This document shows positions 34,450 to 42,728 of a DNA stretch of 59,963 bases, piece after piece (position 1 is the first letter of the stretch; the number at the start of each line of letters is the position of its first letter). Source of the stretch: Gammaproteobacteria bacterium (GTDB lineage Bacteria > Pseudomonadota > Gammaproteobacteria > Steroidobacterales > Steroidobacteraceae); assembly GCA_027365225.1 (NCBI GenBank), contig DAHXNV010000012.1:1-59963 (forward strand), given 5' to 3'. The translations under genes were made by a program, and so were the position numbers. The notes under the pieces were generated by a model. The model saw only the letters and a list, made by a program, of their open reading frames with translations, made no database searches and had not been told where the DNA came from.

Positions 34450-35187
34450 ATGACTATGAACACCGGATCGCACGCCAAGCGAGCCAGCCTGCCGGCCTGC
34501 GTCAGCTGCCGCGAGTGCACGCTGCAGCCCATTTGTCTGCCGGGACATCTGCCGCTCGCCGAGGCGCGCGCGCTCGAGCGCGCCGTCGAGCGCGGCCGGC
34601 CGTTGCCGGCCGGATCGGCGCTGGTGCGCTGTGGCGCGCGCATGGACGCGCTGCTGGTGGTGCGCAGCGGCTCGGCCAAATCGCACAGCGTCACGCTGGA
34701 GGGGCTCGAGCAGGTGCACGGCTTCGTGCTGCCGGGCGAGGCGGTGGGACTGGAAGGGTTTGCCGCCGGTGTCTACACGTGCGAGGTGACCGCGCTCGAG
34801 CCGCTCGAATACTGCCGCATGCCGATGCGCGGGCTCGAGGCGCTGATCGAGCAGCTCCCGGGCGTGCGGCGCGAGATCCTGCGGCTGCTTGGCGGGGCGC
34901 TCGATGAGTCCCAGCGGCTGCGCGGTCAGCTCAATCTGTGCGATGCGCGCGGCCGCGTGGCCCGCTTCCTGGCGGACCTGTCCCAGCGGCTGGCGCGGCG
35001 GGGACTGTCGCCCACGGAATTCCGCCTCAGCATGAGCCGTCGCGATATTGCCCGCCATCTGGGCCTTACGCTCGAGACCGTCAGCCGTTCGCTCGGCGCG
35101 CTCACGCGAGAGGGCTGGGTGCGGGTGCGCGCCCGCGAGGTGACGGTGCTGCGGCCGGAGGCGCTCGCCGCGCTCGGCCGGGCCTAA
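34450..35187 (+). CDS. fnr: Fnr/Anr-type oxygen-sensing transcription regulator
   Basis: 245-residue CRP/FNR-family activator. The N-terminal cluster CVSCRECTLQPIC places cysteines at 17, 20, 23 and 29, and the distal cysteine is C122 (LEPLEYC); C20, C23, C29 and C122 match the E. coli FNR [4Fe-4S] ligands. The cNMP-like beta-roll is followed by the HTH RRDIARHLGLTLETVSRSLGAL with the FNR recognition residues E-xx-SR. It controls anaerobic genes; three matching boxes lie within 7 kb. The start ATG at 34450 has a poor ribosome site, and ATG 34456 is an alternative. Convergent with the radical SAM gene, overlapping four bases. Confidence 0.95.
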   Translation: MTMNTGSHAKRASLPACVSCRECTLQPICLPGHLPLAEARALERAVERGRPLPAGSALVRCGARMDALLVVRSGSAKSHSVTLEGLEQVHGFVLPGEAVGLEGFAAGVYTCEVTALEPLEYCRMPMRGLEALIEQLPGVRREILRLLGGALDESQRLRGQLNLCDARGRVARFLADLSQRLARRGLSPTEFRLSMSRRDIARHLGLTLETVSRSLGALTREGWVRVRAREVTVLRPEALAALGRA

Positions 35188-37070
35188 CTCGCCGCGTCCT
35201 CGGACATCGCGAGCCCGGGCAGCTGCAGGCGGAAGGCCCACGCGTTCGGCAGCGGCGGCACATGCGCGCCGGTTTCGATCGATATCCGGTCGGCGAATCG
35301 GCGCAGGCGGCTGAGCAGGCGCCGCACGCGGGGCACATCCGCGCGGCTCACGTGCTCGAAGCGCAGGGTGAGGCGCGCCGGGGTCTCGAGCAGCAGCGCG
35401 CCGAGCTCGGTGCACATCCTGCGCAGCCGCAATCCCGACAGCCCGCGCAGCGAGAGCGCGAGGACCGGCACGCTGTCATCGGCGGCGCGGGAGTGTATGG
35501 AGAGCTGTCCGCTGCCTGAGCGGCGCAGCATGCGGGTCAGGCGCGCGACGCGCCGGTTCAACGATCGGCGGGGCGGCGCTGCCTCGAAGCCGAGGTGCCG
35601 GCGGGCGTAATCCTGCATCGATAGCCCGACGATCCAGTCGCCGGCCACGAGCGGTATTTGCCAGGGAGTGAGCCAGGGCACGCTGCGCAGGAAGTGCCAG
35701 TGGCGCCGCGCTCCGCCGGGCAGGATACCGCGCCACAACAGGCGCGCGAGGATGGCGAGCCCGCCGAGCGCGCCGTATTCCATTGGGCCGGCGGGCCGTC
35801 CGAGCGAGCGGCGCTTGTTGATGATGCGGCGGGCGATCGCATCGTCCGCCAGCAGCCGCCGATGCAGCCACCGGTAACCGCCGATGAGCTCCTCGCGGCT
35901 CATGTTCAGCGGCTCGACATTGGTGTCGAGCTTGGTGTTGTCCCCGGCGCTCGCCTCGGTGCGCAGCCGGCCGGCGGCCCGCAGGCGCTCGTAGAGCGGC
36001 GTGCGTGGCATGGCGTGCAGCAGCCCGATCATGGCGGCCTGGATTCCCGAGCGGGCGATGAAGTCGAACTGCCGCTGGAAAGTCGCGACGGTGTCGTTGT
36101 CGAATCCGACGATGAAGCCGGCCATCACCTCGATGCCGTGGCCGTGGATGCGCTCTACGGCCGCGAGGGGGTCGGCGCGCATGTTTTGCACCTTGCGCAT
36201 CTCGCGCAGGCTGGCCTCGTCGGGCGACTCGATGCCGATGAAGGTCCAGCGGAAACCCGCCGCGCGCATCAGCTGCATCAGCTCCGCGTCTTCGGCCAGG
36301 TTCAGCGAGGTTTCGGTGCCGAAGCTGAAGGCGTAGTCGTGCCGGGCCTGATACTCGGCGAGGAAGCGCAGCAGCTGTTTGGCGACGGCGCGGTTGCCGA
36401 TCAGGTTGTCATCGACGAAGAACACCTTGTGCACCCCGAGCACGCGCAGTGCATCGAGCTCGCGGGCGATCTGCTCGAGTCGCTTGTGGCGCGGCTTGCG
36501 GCCGAACATCACGATGATGTCGCAGAACTCGCACAGATAGGGGCAGCCGCGCGAGAACTGCAGCGTGGCGGTGGTGTAGCGCGACAGCTGCAGCAGATCG
36601 AAGCGCGGCGTAGGGGACTCGCCGAGATCGATCATGTCCTCCTCGCGGTACAGCTCGCGCGGCGAGCCGGCGGCGAAGTCCGCGCAGAAGCGTCGCCAGA
36701 TGCGCTCGGCCTCCCCGCAGATCACAGTGTCGGCGAGCCCGGCGTATTGCTCGGGGCACAGCGAGGCGTAGCTGCCCCCGGCGACCACGAAATGGCCGAG
36801 TCCCCGGTAGTACTCGAGCAGCGCGCGCTGGCGCGGAAACTGCACGCCCATGCCGCCGATGCCGATCAGGTCGGCCTGCGGGTCAAGCGGCAGCGGCTCG
36901 ACGTTCTCATCGACGATGCGCACGTGCCAGTGCGGCGGGCACAGCGCGGCGAGCGTGGCGAGCCCGAGCGGCGGATTCACCGCCCGTTTACCCGGCAGGA
37001 TCTCGCTCACGGCCCAGTGGAAATTCCAGAAGCTCTCGGGCGATTTGGGATTGATCAGCAGCAGGCGCAT
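35184..37070 (-). CDS. B12-binding-domain radical SAM protein with DUF4070
   Basis: 628 residues. Residues 1-150 form a Rossmann B12-binding-like domain ([40 protein letters not shown]) without an obvious DxHxxG lower-ligand motif. The radical SAM core follows with [14 protein letters not shown] (CxxxCxxC). A DUF4070-type C-terminal region (about 375-480) and an Arg-rich tail complete it. The reaction is unknown; relatives include BchE- and hopanoid-type methylases and cyclases. It sits between fnr and a third Fnr box, so anaerobic expression is plausible. Confidence 0.85.
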   Translation of the reverse strand: MRLLLINPKSPESFWNFHWAVSEILPGKRAVNPPLGLATLAALCPPHWHVRIVDENVEPLPLDPQADLIGIGGMGVQFPRQRALLEYYRGLGHFVVAGGSYASLCPEQYAGLADTVICGEAERIWRRFCADFAAGSPRELYREEDMIDLGESPTPRFDLLQLSRYTTATLQFSRGCPYLCEFCDIIVMFGRKPRHKRLEQIARELDALRVLGVHKVFFVDDNLIGNRAVAKQLLRFLAEYQARHDYAFSFGTETSLNLAEDAELMQLMRAAGFRWTFIGIESPDEASLREMRKVQNMRADPLAAVERIHGHGIEVMAGFIVGFDNDTVATFQRQFDFIARSGIQAAMIGLLHAMPRTPLYERLRAAGRLRTEASAGDNTKLDTNVEPLNMSREELIGGYRWLHRRLLADDAIARRIINKRRSLGRPAGPMEYGALGGLAILARLLWRGILPGGARRHWHFLRSVPWLTPWQIPLVAGDWIVGLSMQDYARRHLGFEAAPPRRSLNRRVARLTRMLRRSGSGQLSIHSRAADDSVPVLALSLRGLSGLRLRRMCTELGALLLETPARLTLRFEHVSRADVPRVRRLLSRLRRFADRISIETGAHVPPLPNAWAFRLQLPGLAMSEDAAS

Positions 37071-37139
37071 GGTGCAAAGGTCCGACCGGCGCGGCGCGCT
37101 CGGTGAGCGTGCAGGATAGCGAGGGGGCCGCGGGAGGGA

Positions 37140-37153
37140 TTGATCGGCGTCAA
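37140..37153. promoter_or_regulatory. Fnr/Anr box between radical SAM gene and Cds1-like gene
   Basis: TTGATCGGCGTCAA, one base from the consensus. The centre is 46.5 bases before the desulfhydrase ATG (37193) and 76.5 from the radical SAM start (37070). Either or both could be regulated. A CATGCTAGGTT stretch around 37175-37185 may hold the -10. Confidence 0.75.
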
Positions 37154-37192
37154 ATTCCCCGCCGAGGAGAGGATCATGCTAGGTTCGGGGCC

Positions 37193-38278
37193 ATGCCGAG
37201 CACTCATCCTGCGCACCGGGACTGGACGGACCAGGCGGTCCGCCGGATCGAGGCGGACTTCAATCGCTCCGCCGATACCCACCTGATCCCGATCGACCTG
37301 CCGCACTATCCGGGGATCGAGTTGTATCTGAAGGACGAGTCGAGCCATCCCACCGGCAGTTTGAAGCATCGGCTGGCGCGCTCGCTGTTCCTCTACGCGT
37401 TGTGCAACGGCTGGATCGGACCGGATACCCCGATCGTCGAGGCCTCGAGCGGCTCGACGGCGGTGTCCGAGGCGTACTTCGCCCGCATGCTCGGGTTGCG
37501 CTTCATCGCGGTGGTCCCGCGCTCGACCGCCGCGGAGAAGATCGCCGCGATCGAGTTCCAGGGCGGGGAGTGTCACTTCGCCGACGATCCGAACGAGGTC
37601 TATCGGGAGGCGGAGAGTCTCGCGCGCGCATCGCGCGGCCATTACATGGATCAGTTCAAGTACGCGGAACGGGCGACCGATTGGCGCGGCAACAATAACA
37701 TCGCCGAGTCGATTTTCCAGCAACTCGCCCGCGAGCGCCATCCCGTGCCGCGCTGGATCGTCTGCGGCGCCGGCACCGGCGGTACCTCGGCGACCCTCGG
37801 GCGGTTCGTGCGTTACAATCATTTCGCCACCGAGATCTGCGTGAGCGATCCGGAGGGCTCGGTGTTCCATCGTCATTTCGCCGACCGCGGCGTCACCACG
37901 GTCGAGCGTTGCGAGAGTTGCATCGAAGGCATCGGCCGGCCGCGCGTCGAGCCGTCGTTCATTCCCCAGGTCGTCGACCGGATGATCGCGGTGCGCGACG
38001 CGGACAGCATTGCCGCGGCGCGCGTGCTGAGCGAGCGGCTCGGGCGGCTGTGCGGGGGCTCGACCGGCACCAACCTCTGGGCCTGCGCCCAGCTGATCGC
38101 CGAGTTGGTCGCGCAGAGGCGCGAGGGGTCGGTGGTGTCGATCCTGTGCGACCAGGGTGAGCGTTACGCCTCGACGTACTTCAATGACGCCTGGGTGGCG
38201 CGCAAACATCTGGATCTCGCCCCGGGCATGCGGACGATGCGCGAGTTCTTCGCCGGCCGCGGCTTCACATCGCACTAG
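37193..38278 (+). CDS. PLP-dependent cysteine synthase-family protein, Cds1-like cysteine desulfhydrase
   Basis: 361-residue fold-type II PLP enzyme. The PLP lysine is in [17 protein letters not shown] (K58), the phosphate-binding loop is [14 protein letters not shown], and the asparagine loop is [15 protein letters not shown]. The [12 protein letters not shown] signature and overall form fit the Cds1 branch, shown in Mycobacterium to release H2S from cysteine, rather than CysK. It is preceded by an Fnr box, so anaerobic sulfide release or cysteine turnover is inferred. Start ATG 37193; ATG 37103 would run through the box. Confidence 0.82.
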   Translation: MPSTHPAHRDWTDQAVRRIEADFNRSADTHLIPIDLPHYPGIELYLKDESSHPTGSLKHRLARSLFLYALCNGWIGPDTPIVEASSGSTAVSEAYFARMLGLRFIAVVPRSTAAEKIAAIEFQGGECHFADDPNEVYREAESLARASRGHYMDQFKYAERATDWRGNNNIAESIFQQLARERHPVPRWIVCGAGTGGTSATLGRFVRYNHFATEICVSDPEGSVFHRHFADRGVTTVERCESCIEGIGRPRVEPSFIPQVVDRMIAVRDADSIAAARVLSERLGRLCGGSTGTNLWACAQLIAELVAQRREGSVVSILCDQGERYASTYFNDAWVARKHLDLAPGMRTMREFFAGRGFTSH

Positions 38279-38332
38279 GCGGCGCGCGGGGCGGGCCGCG
38301 GCAGCGGGGCGTAAACTGAGGAGAATGGCCAC

Positions 38333-39925
38333 ATGATGATCAGGGTCACGCGACGGTGCGCGCTCGGCGCGCTCGGGGTTCTCACCCTCGGCCTGGCGGC
38401 AGCCGGCGTGCGGGCCACGCAGGCGCCGCTGCAGGTCAAGACGCAATACGGCTGGGTGCGCGGGACGGTGGCGCAGGGCGTCATTGCATTCAAGGGCATT
38501 CCGTACGCGGCGCCTCCGGAGGGTGCGCTGCGCTGGGCGGCTGCGCATCCGGCCAAGCCGTGGCACGGCGTGCGGCCGGCGCTGAAGTTCGGGCCGGACT
38601 GCATGCAGCGGCCCACTCCCGGGGACATGGCCCCGCTGCGCACGCGCCCCAGCGAGAACTGCCTGTTCGTGAACGTCTGGCGTCCGAGGAGGGCCGCGCG
38701 TGCCCCGCTGCCGGTGATGGTGTGGATCTACGGCGGCGGATTCGTCGATGGCGGTACATCGCCGGCGGTCTACGACGGCAGCGCATTCGCACGCGACGGC
38801 GTGGTGCTGGTCAGTTTCAACTATCGGCTCGGCAATTTCGGCTTTTTTGCGTTTCCGGCGCTGGTGCGCCGCGGCCTGCCGGCGGGCAACTTCGCCCTGA
38901 TGGACCAGATCGCCGCCCTGCACTGGGTGCGCCGCAACATCGCCGCCTTCGGCGGCAACCCCCACAACGTCACGATCTTCGGGGAGTCAGCCGGTGGCAT
39001 GTCCGTCAACGCCCTGCTGATCTCGCCGCGTGCCCGCGGGCTGTTTCAAAAGGCCATCATCGAGTCCGGCGGCGGCGGCGGGGTGCTGTTGCCGCGGCAT
39101 CCTCTGGCCGGCGCAGCGGACTCGGCCGAGGCGATCGGTGTGGCTCTGGCGCGCCACCTCGGCGTCACGGGCAAGGGCCTGCGCGCGCTGGCCGCGCTGC
39201 GCGCATTGCCTGCGCAGCGGGTGCTCGATGGGCTGAACATGGCGACCGAGGCGCGCGACAAGACCTTCGTCGGCGGTCCGGTGGTGGACGACCTGTTGTA
39301 TTTCGGGCCCGCCGTCGATGAGTATGCCAAGGGCATGGGCGCGCGTGTGCCGGTGATGATCGGCACGAACAGCGCCGATCTCGGCGATATGCCCGAGCAA
39401 TCCCTGCCCTCGCTGTTCGCGAGCTTCGGGCCCTACGCCGCCGAGGCACGCGCGGCGTTCGACCCGAACGGTAAGCGCACGCTGGCGCAGGTTTCGGCGC
39501 AGATCGGCGGGGCGCGCTGCATGCTCGAGCCGGCGCGCGCCATCGCGCGCATCCTTGCGGCGCGCGGCCAGCCTGTGTACGAGTACCGGTTCTCCTACGT
39601 CGCCACCGCGATGCGCAAGATCTGGACTACCGGCGCGCCGCACGCGAGCGAGATTCCGTACGTATTCGATACCGTCCGTGCCCACTATGGCGCCCGAACC
39701 TCCGCGGCCGATGAGGCGATGGCGCGGGCGATGCACCGCTACTGGGTGGCCTTCGCGCGTACCGGCCGGCCGGACCCGGCCGGCGAGCCCGCCTGGCCTC
39801 GCTATCATGGCCGCACCGATCGGTTGATGAATTTCACCGAGCAGGGACCGGTGGCCGAGCGCGACCCGTGGCGCAAGCGGCTCGATCTGGTGATGCACGA
39901 GCGGGGGCCTGCGCCGATTCCGTGA
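38333..39925 (+). CDS. Secreted type-B carboxylesterase
   Basis: 530-residue alpha/beta hydrolase of the cholinesterase/carboxylesterase type-B family. The signal peptide has twin arginines (VTRRCALGALGVLTLGLAAAGVRA), so Tat or Sec export to the periplasm is likely. The nucleophile is Ser219 in FGESAGG, the oxyanion loop is YGGGF, SENCLFVNVW is the family N-terminal signature, and the catalytic histidine is in GAPHASEIPYVF. Substrate unknown. GAGGAG shortly upstream supports this start. Confidence 0.92.
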   Translation: MMIRVTRRCALGALGVLTLGLAAAGVRATQAPLQVKTQYGWVRGTVAQGVIAFKGIPYAAPPEGALRWAAAHPAKPWHGVRPALKFGPDCMQRPTPGDMAPLRTRPSENCLFVNVWRPRRAARAPLPVMVWIYGGGFVDGGTSPAVYDGSAFARDGVVLVSFNYRLGNFGFFAFPALVRRGLPAGNFALMDQIAALHWVRRNIAAFGGNPHNVTIFGESAGGMSVNALLISPRARGLFQKAIIESGGGGGVLLPRHPLAGAADSAEAIGVALARHLGVTGKGLRALAALRALPAQRVLDGLNMATEARDKTFVGGPVVDDLLYFGPAVDEYAKGMGARVPVMIGTNSADLGDMPEQSLPSLFASFGPYAAEARAAFDPNGKRTLAQVSAQIGGARCMLEPARAIARILAARGQPVYEYRFSYVATAMRKIWTTGAPHASEIPYVFDTVRAHYGARTSAADEAMARAMHRYWVAFARTGRPDPAGEPAWPRYHGRTDRLMNFTEQGPVAERDPWRKRLDLVMHERGPAPIP

Positions 39926-40003
39926 GCCGCCGGGGCGCGGGGAACCGGACGTGCCGGCTGAAGGTCAAGGTATGCGGGTGCTGGATGGCCGGAGATTCAC
40001 GCA

Positions 40004-40549
40004 ATGAACCGCTTGCGAAGCATGATGCTGGTCTGCCTCCTCGCGACACTTCCGGTGGGCGCATGGGCTGGCGCGGCGCACGGCCGTGGACCGCAGCGGC
40101 CCGCGCTCTGGCGGACCTACGACATGATCGTGGACTTGGACAATCTGCCGCGCACCTATACGTGCGACCAGCTGTGGTATGTCTTTTACGACCTTCTGGC
40201 GCGCCTGAAGACACCGTATGCCAGTTTGAACGTTTTGCCGTATCGGTGCAGCCGCACGCCCTCGGGGGACCTGCGCTCCCCGCGCGTGCAGGTGCAGTTC
40301 CAGATGCCCAGAGTGTTGCGCGGCAAGGCTGTGAAATGGGCGACGCTGAAAGCGGTGCGCCGGCGGATCGTCATCGGTCCGGGCAGGCCGAAGCGGCTTA
40401 CGGCCTCGGAGTGTCAGCTGCTGCGCCAGATCCGCGCGACGCTGTTCGCATCCCTGCCCGTGAAGATCGTCCGCAGCAATCTCAATTGCGCGGCCGGTGC
40501 ACATTTCGGTCTGACGCTGCAGCTGTGGGTAGCCGCGGCGGGCCGATGA
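40004..40549 (+). CDS. Hypothetical exported protein
   Basis: 181 residues with a signal peptide ending around VGAWA. The mature part has four cysteines (YTCDQLWY, YRCSRT, SECQLL, LNCAAG) that could form two disulfides, and a basic core. I recognise no family. It lies downstream of the esterase and converges on sodB. Its coding character is supported by a clean signal peptide and balanced composition against the shadow frames. Confidence 0.65.
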   Translation: MNRLRSMMLVCLLATLPVGAWAGAAHGRGPQRPALWRTYDMIVDLDNLPRTYTCDQLWYVFYDLLARLKTPYASLNVLPYRCSRTPSGDLRSPRVQVQFQMPRVLRGKAVKWATLKAVRRRIVIGPGRPKRLTASECQLLRQIRATLFASLPVKIVRSNLNCAAGAHFGLTLQLWVAAAGR

Positions 40550-40614
40550 ACGCTCGCCCCGTGCAGGCATCGCCCGGGGGGCGGTGCGCCTGCGCGGGGG
40601 TGGACGAGCGCCGC

Positions 40615-41223
40615 TCAGGCGGCGGCGAGCTGTGCGGCGGCGAACTCGAAGTTGGCCAGGCGGGCGAGGAAATTGTCGGTAAAGTCGGGCCGCCGATTGC
40701 GGAAGTCGACATAGTAGGCGTGTTCCCACACGTCGAGCACCAGCAGCGCCTTGCCCTCGCCGGTGGCGAGCGGTGTGCCGGCATTGCCCGTCTTGGTGAC
40801 CTTCAGCCGCCCATTGCGGTCCAGGATCAGCCAGGCCCAGCCCGAGCCGAATTGCCCGAGTGCCGCCGCCTTGAATTCCTCTTTGAATTTCTCGACGCTG
40901 CCGAAATCGCCGGTCAGTTTCTTCTCCAGGCTGCCGGGCATGCCGCCGCCGTTCGGCGCGAGGGAGTTCCAGAACAGGCTGTGGTTCCAGTGCTGGCCGG
41001 CATTGTTGAAGACCCCCACCAGATCGTCGCGGCCGTGGGCCAGGGTGATGATCTGCTCGAGGCTCTTGCCCTTGAGGGCGTCGTTCTTTTCCACCAGACC
41101 GTTCAGCGCAGTGACGTAAGCCTGATGATGCTTGCCGTGATGCAGCTCAAGTGTTTCCTGACACATGCCGCGGGCGGCAAGGGCGCCGGGCGCGAAGGGA
41201 AGCGAGGGGAGTGTGAAGGTCAC
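40615..41223 (-). CDS. sodB: Iron superoxide dismutase
   Basis: 202 residues, cytoplasmic Fe-SOD converting superoxide to O2 and H2O2. Metal ligands are H28 (LELHHGKHH), H81 (WNHSLFW), D164 and H168 (LDVWEHAYYVDF). Q77 in NNAGQ and GNAGTPL indicate the iron type. The start is GTG 41223 with GGAGGAG just upstream. Downstream is the convergent hypothetical exported gene. Confidence 0.95.
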   Translation of the reverse strand: MTFTLPSLPFAPGALAARGMCQETLELHHGKHHQAYVTALNGLVEKNDALKGKSLEQIITLAHGRDDLVGVFNNAGQHWNHSLFWNSLAPNGGGMPGSLEKKLTGDFGSVEKFKEEFKAAALGQFGSGWAWLILDRNGRLKVTKTGNAGTPLATGEGKALLVLDVWEHAYYVDFRNRRPDFTDNFLARLANFEFAAAQLAAA

Positions 41224-41318
41224 GGGGGGCTCCTCCGTCAGTGGATCTGATCCCGGGTGGGCAGATCCTGAAGGCTAGGAGACTTTCTGGAATTTGTCCA
41301 GGAGCCGCCGGCGGCCAA

Positions 41319-41353
41319 GGTTGTGGTAAAGCGAGTTCTGAGTTCTTGAGGGG
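41319..41353 (+). repeat. Direct repeat copy 1 flanking the toxin-antitoxin module
   Basis: Begins GGTTGTGGTAAAGCGAG and continues through a TTCTTGAGGGGGA-like end. It closely matches 42305-42339 in the same orientation. The two copies bracket the PIN/antitoxin genes and the structured element at 41370-41530, so they may be traces of an insertion. Confidence 0.6.
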
Positions 41354-41369
41354 GAGGTCATTAACAAGC

Positions 41370-41530
41370 AATAAGCGCTGGATCGGGGCTTCTGCCCCGC
41401 CCAGCGCCATTGAGCCAAAAAGCGTGGTTTTTGGCTCAATGTCCGTCACCTGCGGCGGCGGGGCACTTCCCTGTGCCTGTCAGACGTTCGTGACGCTTCA
41501 TGGTTCGGGGTGAACGCGACTCCATGGGGA
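41370..41530 (-). repeat. Structured repeat element, copy A
   Basis: 161-bp element matching 56957-57118 in opposite orientation at about nine bases in ten by eye. Read on the minus strand it forms a hairpin with 12-bp perfect arms (ATTGAGCCAAAA side pairing with TTTTGGCTCAAT), a second with GCGCTGG/CCAGCGC arms enclosing GGGGC/GCCCC, and a smaller GGCAC/GTGCC hairpin. It begins one base after the toxin stop codon. With the direct repeat it fills the 308-base sodB-toxin gap. Confidence 0.8.
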
Positions 41531-41531
41531 A

Positions 41532-41957
41532 CTATTGGCAAACGTCCCACGGGTTCAAGAGCGACACGCCGAGTGGCGTGAAATCGGCGACATTTCGGGT
41601 CACGACCGTCAAGCCGTGCGTCAGGGCGGTCGCCGCGATGAACACATCATGCTCGGGGCGCGGGTCGGGAACGTGAAGGGATGCGCTGCGAAGCGCCACG
41701 GCCGTGTCGAGCGGCAGGGTTCGTTCCGCGAATTCAGGCAGGATGTGCTGATCCATCCAAGTGCGAAGCCTGGCGCCTTGAGCCGGATCGCGCCGCTCGA
41801 TCCGCAGGATGCCGAGTTCAATCTCCATCAGGGTAATGGCGGAGAGGTAGACGCTCGTAGAATCCACGCCGGACAGCCAGGCGACGACATTGGCGTCGGC
41901 TTTGCCGTCTCCAGCCTTGCGCAGCTCGGAAATGACATTGGTATCGAGCAGGAACAT
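41532..41957 (-). CDS. PIN-domain toxin (VapC/FitB-like)
   Basis: 141-residue PIN ribonuclease. Acidic active-site residues are visible in FLLDTNVISEL (first Asp), LMEIELGI (Glu), and HDVFIAATALTHGLTVVTRNVADF (later Asp pair). The NVISELRK start is typical of the FitB/VapC group. It probably cleaves RNA when free of its antitoxin. ATG 41957 overlaps the antitoxin stop by one base (TGATG); GTG 41960 is an alternative. Confidence 0.9.
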   Translation of the reverse strand: MFLLDTNVISELRKAGDGKADANVVAWLSGVDSTSVYLSAITLMEIELGILRIERRDPAQGARLRTWMDQHILPEFAERTLPLDTAVALRSASLHVPDPRPEHDVFIAATALTHGLTVVTRNVADFTPLGVSLLNPWDVCQ

Positions 41958-42211
41958 CACGAGAAATCGGCTGATCGGGCGAGTTCACGCAAGCGGGGCG
42001 GATCAAATTCAATGTCCGCGAGTCCTGGCATGGACAGGGCGTCAACGATATTCCGATGTTTGCCGATGATACGCTGATAGTCCTCGATGCTGAGCAGCAC
42101 ATGGGCGGGCCTGCCCCGGTCGGTGATGAACACCGGCCCTTTGGCGGCAGCTTTCTTGGCCCGGCTTGTGTCCTGATTGAACTCCCGGCTGGATAGGGTG
42201 GTGATGGTCAT
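41957..42211 (-). CDS. Phd/YefM-family antitoxin
   Basis: 84 residues. The N-terminal DNA-binding fold is TTLSSREFNQDTSRAKKAAAKGPVFITDRGRPAHVLLSIEDYQRI, matching Phd/YefM; the C-terminal part (DIEFDPPRLRELARSADFS) is the toxin-wrapping tail. It precedes the PIN toxin with a TGATG junction. It should repress its own promoter from the AT-rich region just upstream. Confidence 0.9.
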   Translation of the reverse strand: MTITTLSSREFNQDTSRAKKAAAKGPVFITDRGRPAHVLLSIEDYQRIIGKHRNIVDALSMPGLADIEFDPPRLRELARSADFS

Positions 42212-42239
42212 GGGCGACCCCCGTGGGTGAAGGGCAACA

Positions 42240-42275
42240 TCAACTATTGTATACACGTTACTACATATGATCTCC
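42240..42275 (-). promoter_or_regulatory. Probable toxin-antitoxin promoter/operator
   Basis: AT-rich patch upstream of the antitoxin. On the minus strand it contains TATACAAT (42253-42246) as a -10 and the palindrome GTATAC. No good -35 hexamer is visible. Antitoxin autoregulation here is expected from the family. Confidence 0.4.
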
Positions 42276-42304
42276 TTCGTCAACGCCGCTTTGGTTTCCT
42301 GCAC

Positions 42305-42339
42305 GGTTGTGGCAAAGCGAGCCTTGAGTCTTGAGGGGA
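42305..42339 (+). repeat. Direct repeat copy 2 flanking the toxin-antitoxin module
   Basis: Begins GGTTGTGGCAAAGCGAG and ends TCTTGAGGGGA. Same orientation as 41319-41353, differing at a few positions. It lies on the antitoxin side of the pair. Confidence 0.6.
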
Positions 42340-42441
42340 TGCAACGAGAAGGGTCGGGACTGACGCTGAATTGTCCGTGGGGGCGGTAGGACGTTGCGCA
42401 GCGGGGGATGTGCGCCGGCCGCAGACGCTCGAACTCCGCAC

Positions 42442-42470
42442 TTGCGCCGGCTCGCGCACCTGGATATAAT
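42442..42470 (+). promoter_or_regulatory. Strong sigma-70 promoter for a structured transcript
   Basis: TTGCGC (42442-42447), 17 bases, then a perfect TATAAT (42465-42470). This is the best sigma-70 promoter in the window. The predicted start near 42477 is about 250 bases before rlmKL, and the interval is full of hairpins. Confidence 0.75.
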
Positions 42471-42476
42471 GTCAGT

Positions 42477-42700
42477 CGCACGAACAACGTGCCTACCGCC
42501 GAGCGGGCGGGAAGTTACGCGCGGGGAGTAGCCTGCGCGGCGGAGGCAGCGAACGGGTAACCGTTCACCCGCCTCAGCGCCGCCCCACGAAGAACCGCGA
42601 ACCGGCCCAAAGGTCCTTGAAAGCACCAAGGCTTGCAAGGACCGAGATACGGCAAGTGCTGTCTGGAACGGCATGAAGACGTGTGGGGGCAGGACTCTAA
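42477..42700 (+). ncRNA. Putative structured non-coding RNA or long leader of rlmKL
   Basis: From the predicted start there are four successive hairpins. GCACG/CGTGC (42478-42492). CCGCC/GGCGG (42496-42510). A long stem at 42537-42583 with arms GCGGCG+GAGGC and GCCTC+CGCCGC capped by GAACGG-GTAA-CCGTTC, a GNRA tetraloop. And 42612-42643 with perfect GGTCCTTG/CAAGGACC arms and an inner AAGC/GCTT. No reading frame is convincing. It does not match RNase P, tmRNA, SRP or 6S RNA as I know them. The 3' end is undefined; the transcript may continue into rlmKL as a regulatory leader. Confidence 0.5.
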
Positions 42701-42728
42701 TGACTGATGCAGCTGAATTTCAGCCACC

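Noticed and set aside
42261-42674. Minus-strand 137-codon frame across the structured region
   Set aside because: Composition is unlike a protein and the region's hairpins and + strand promoter explain the sequence better.
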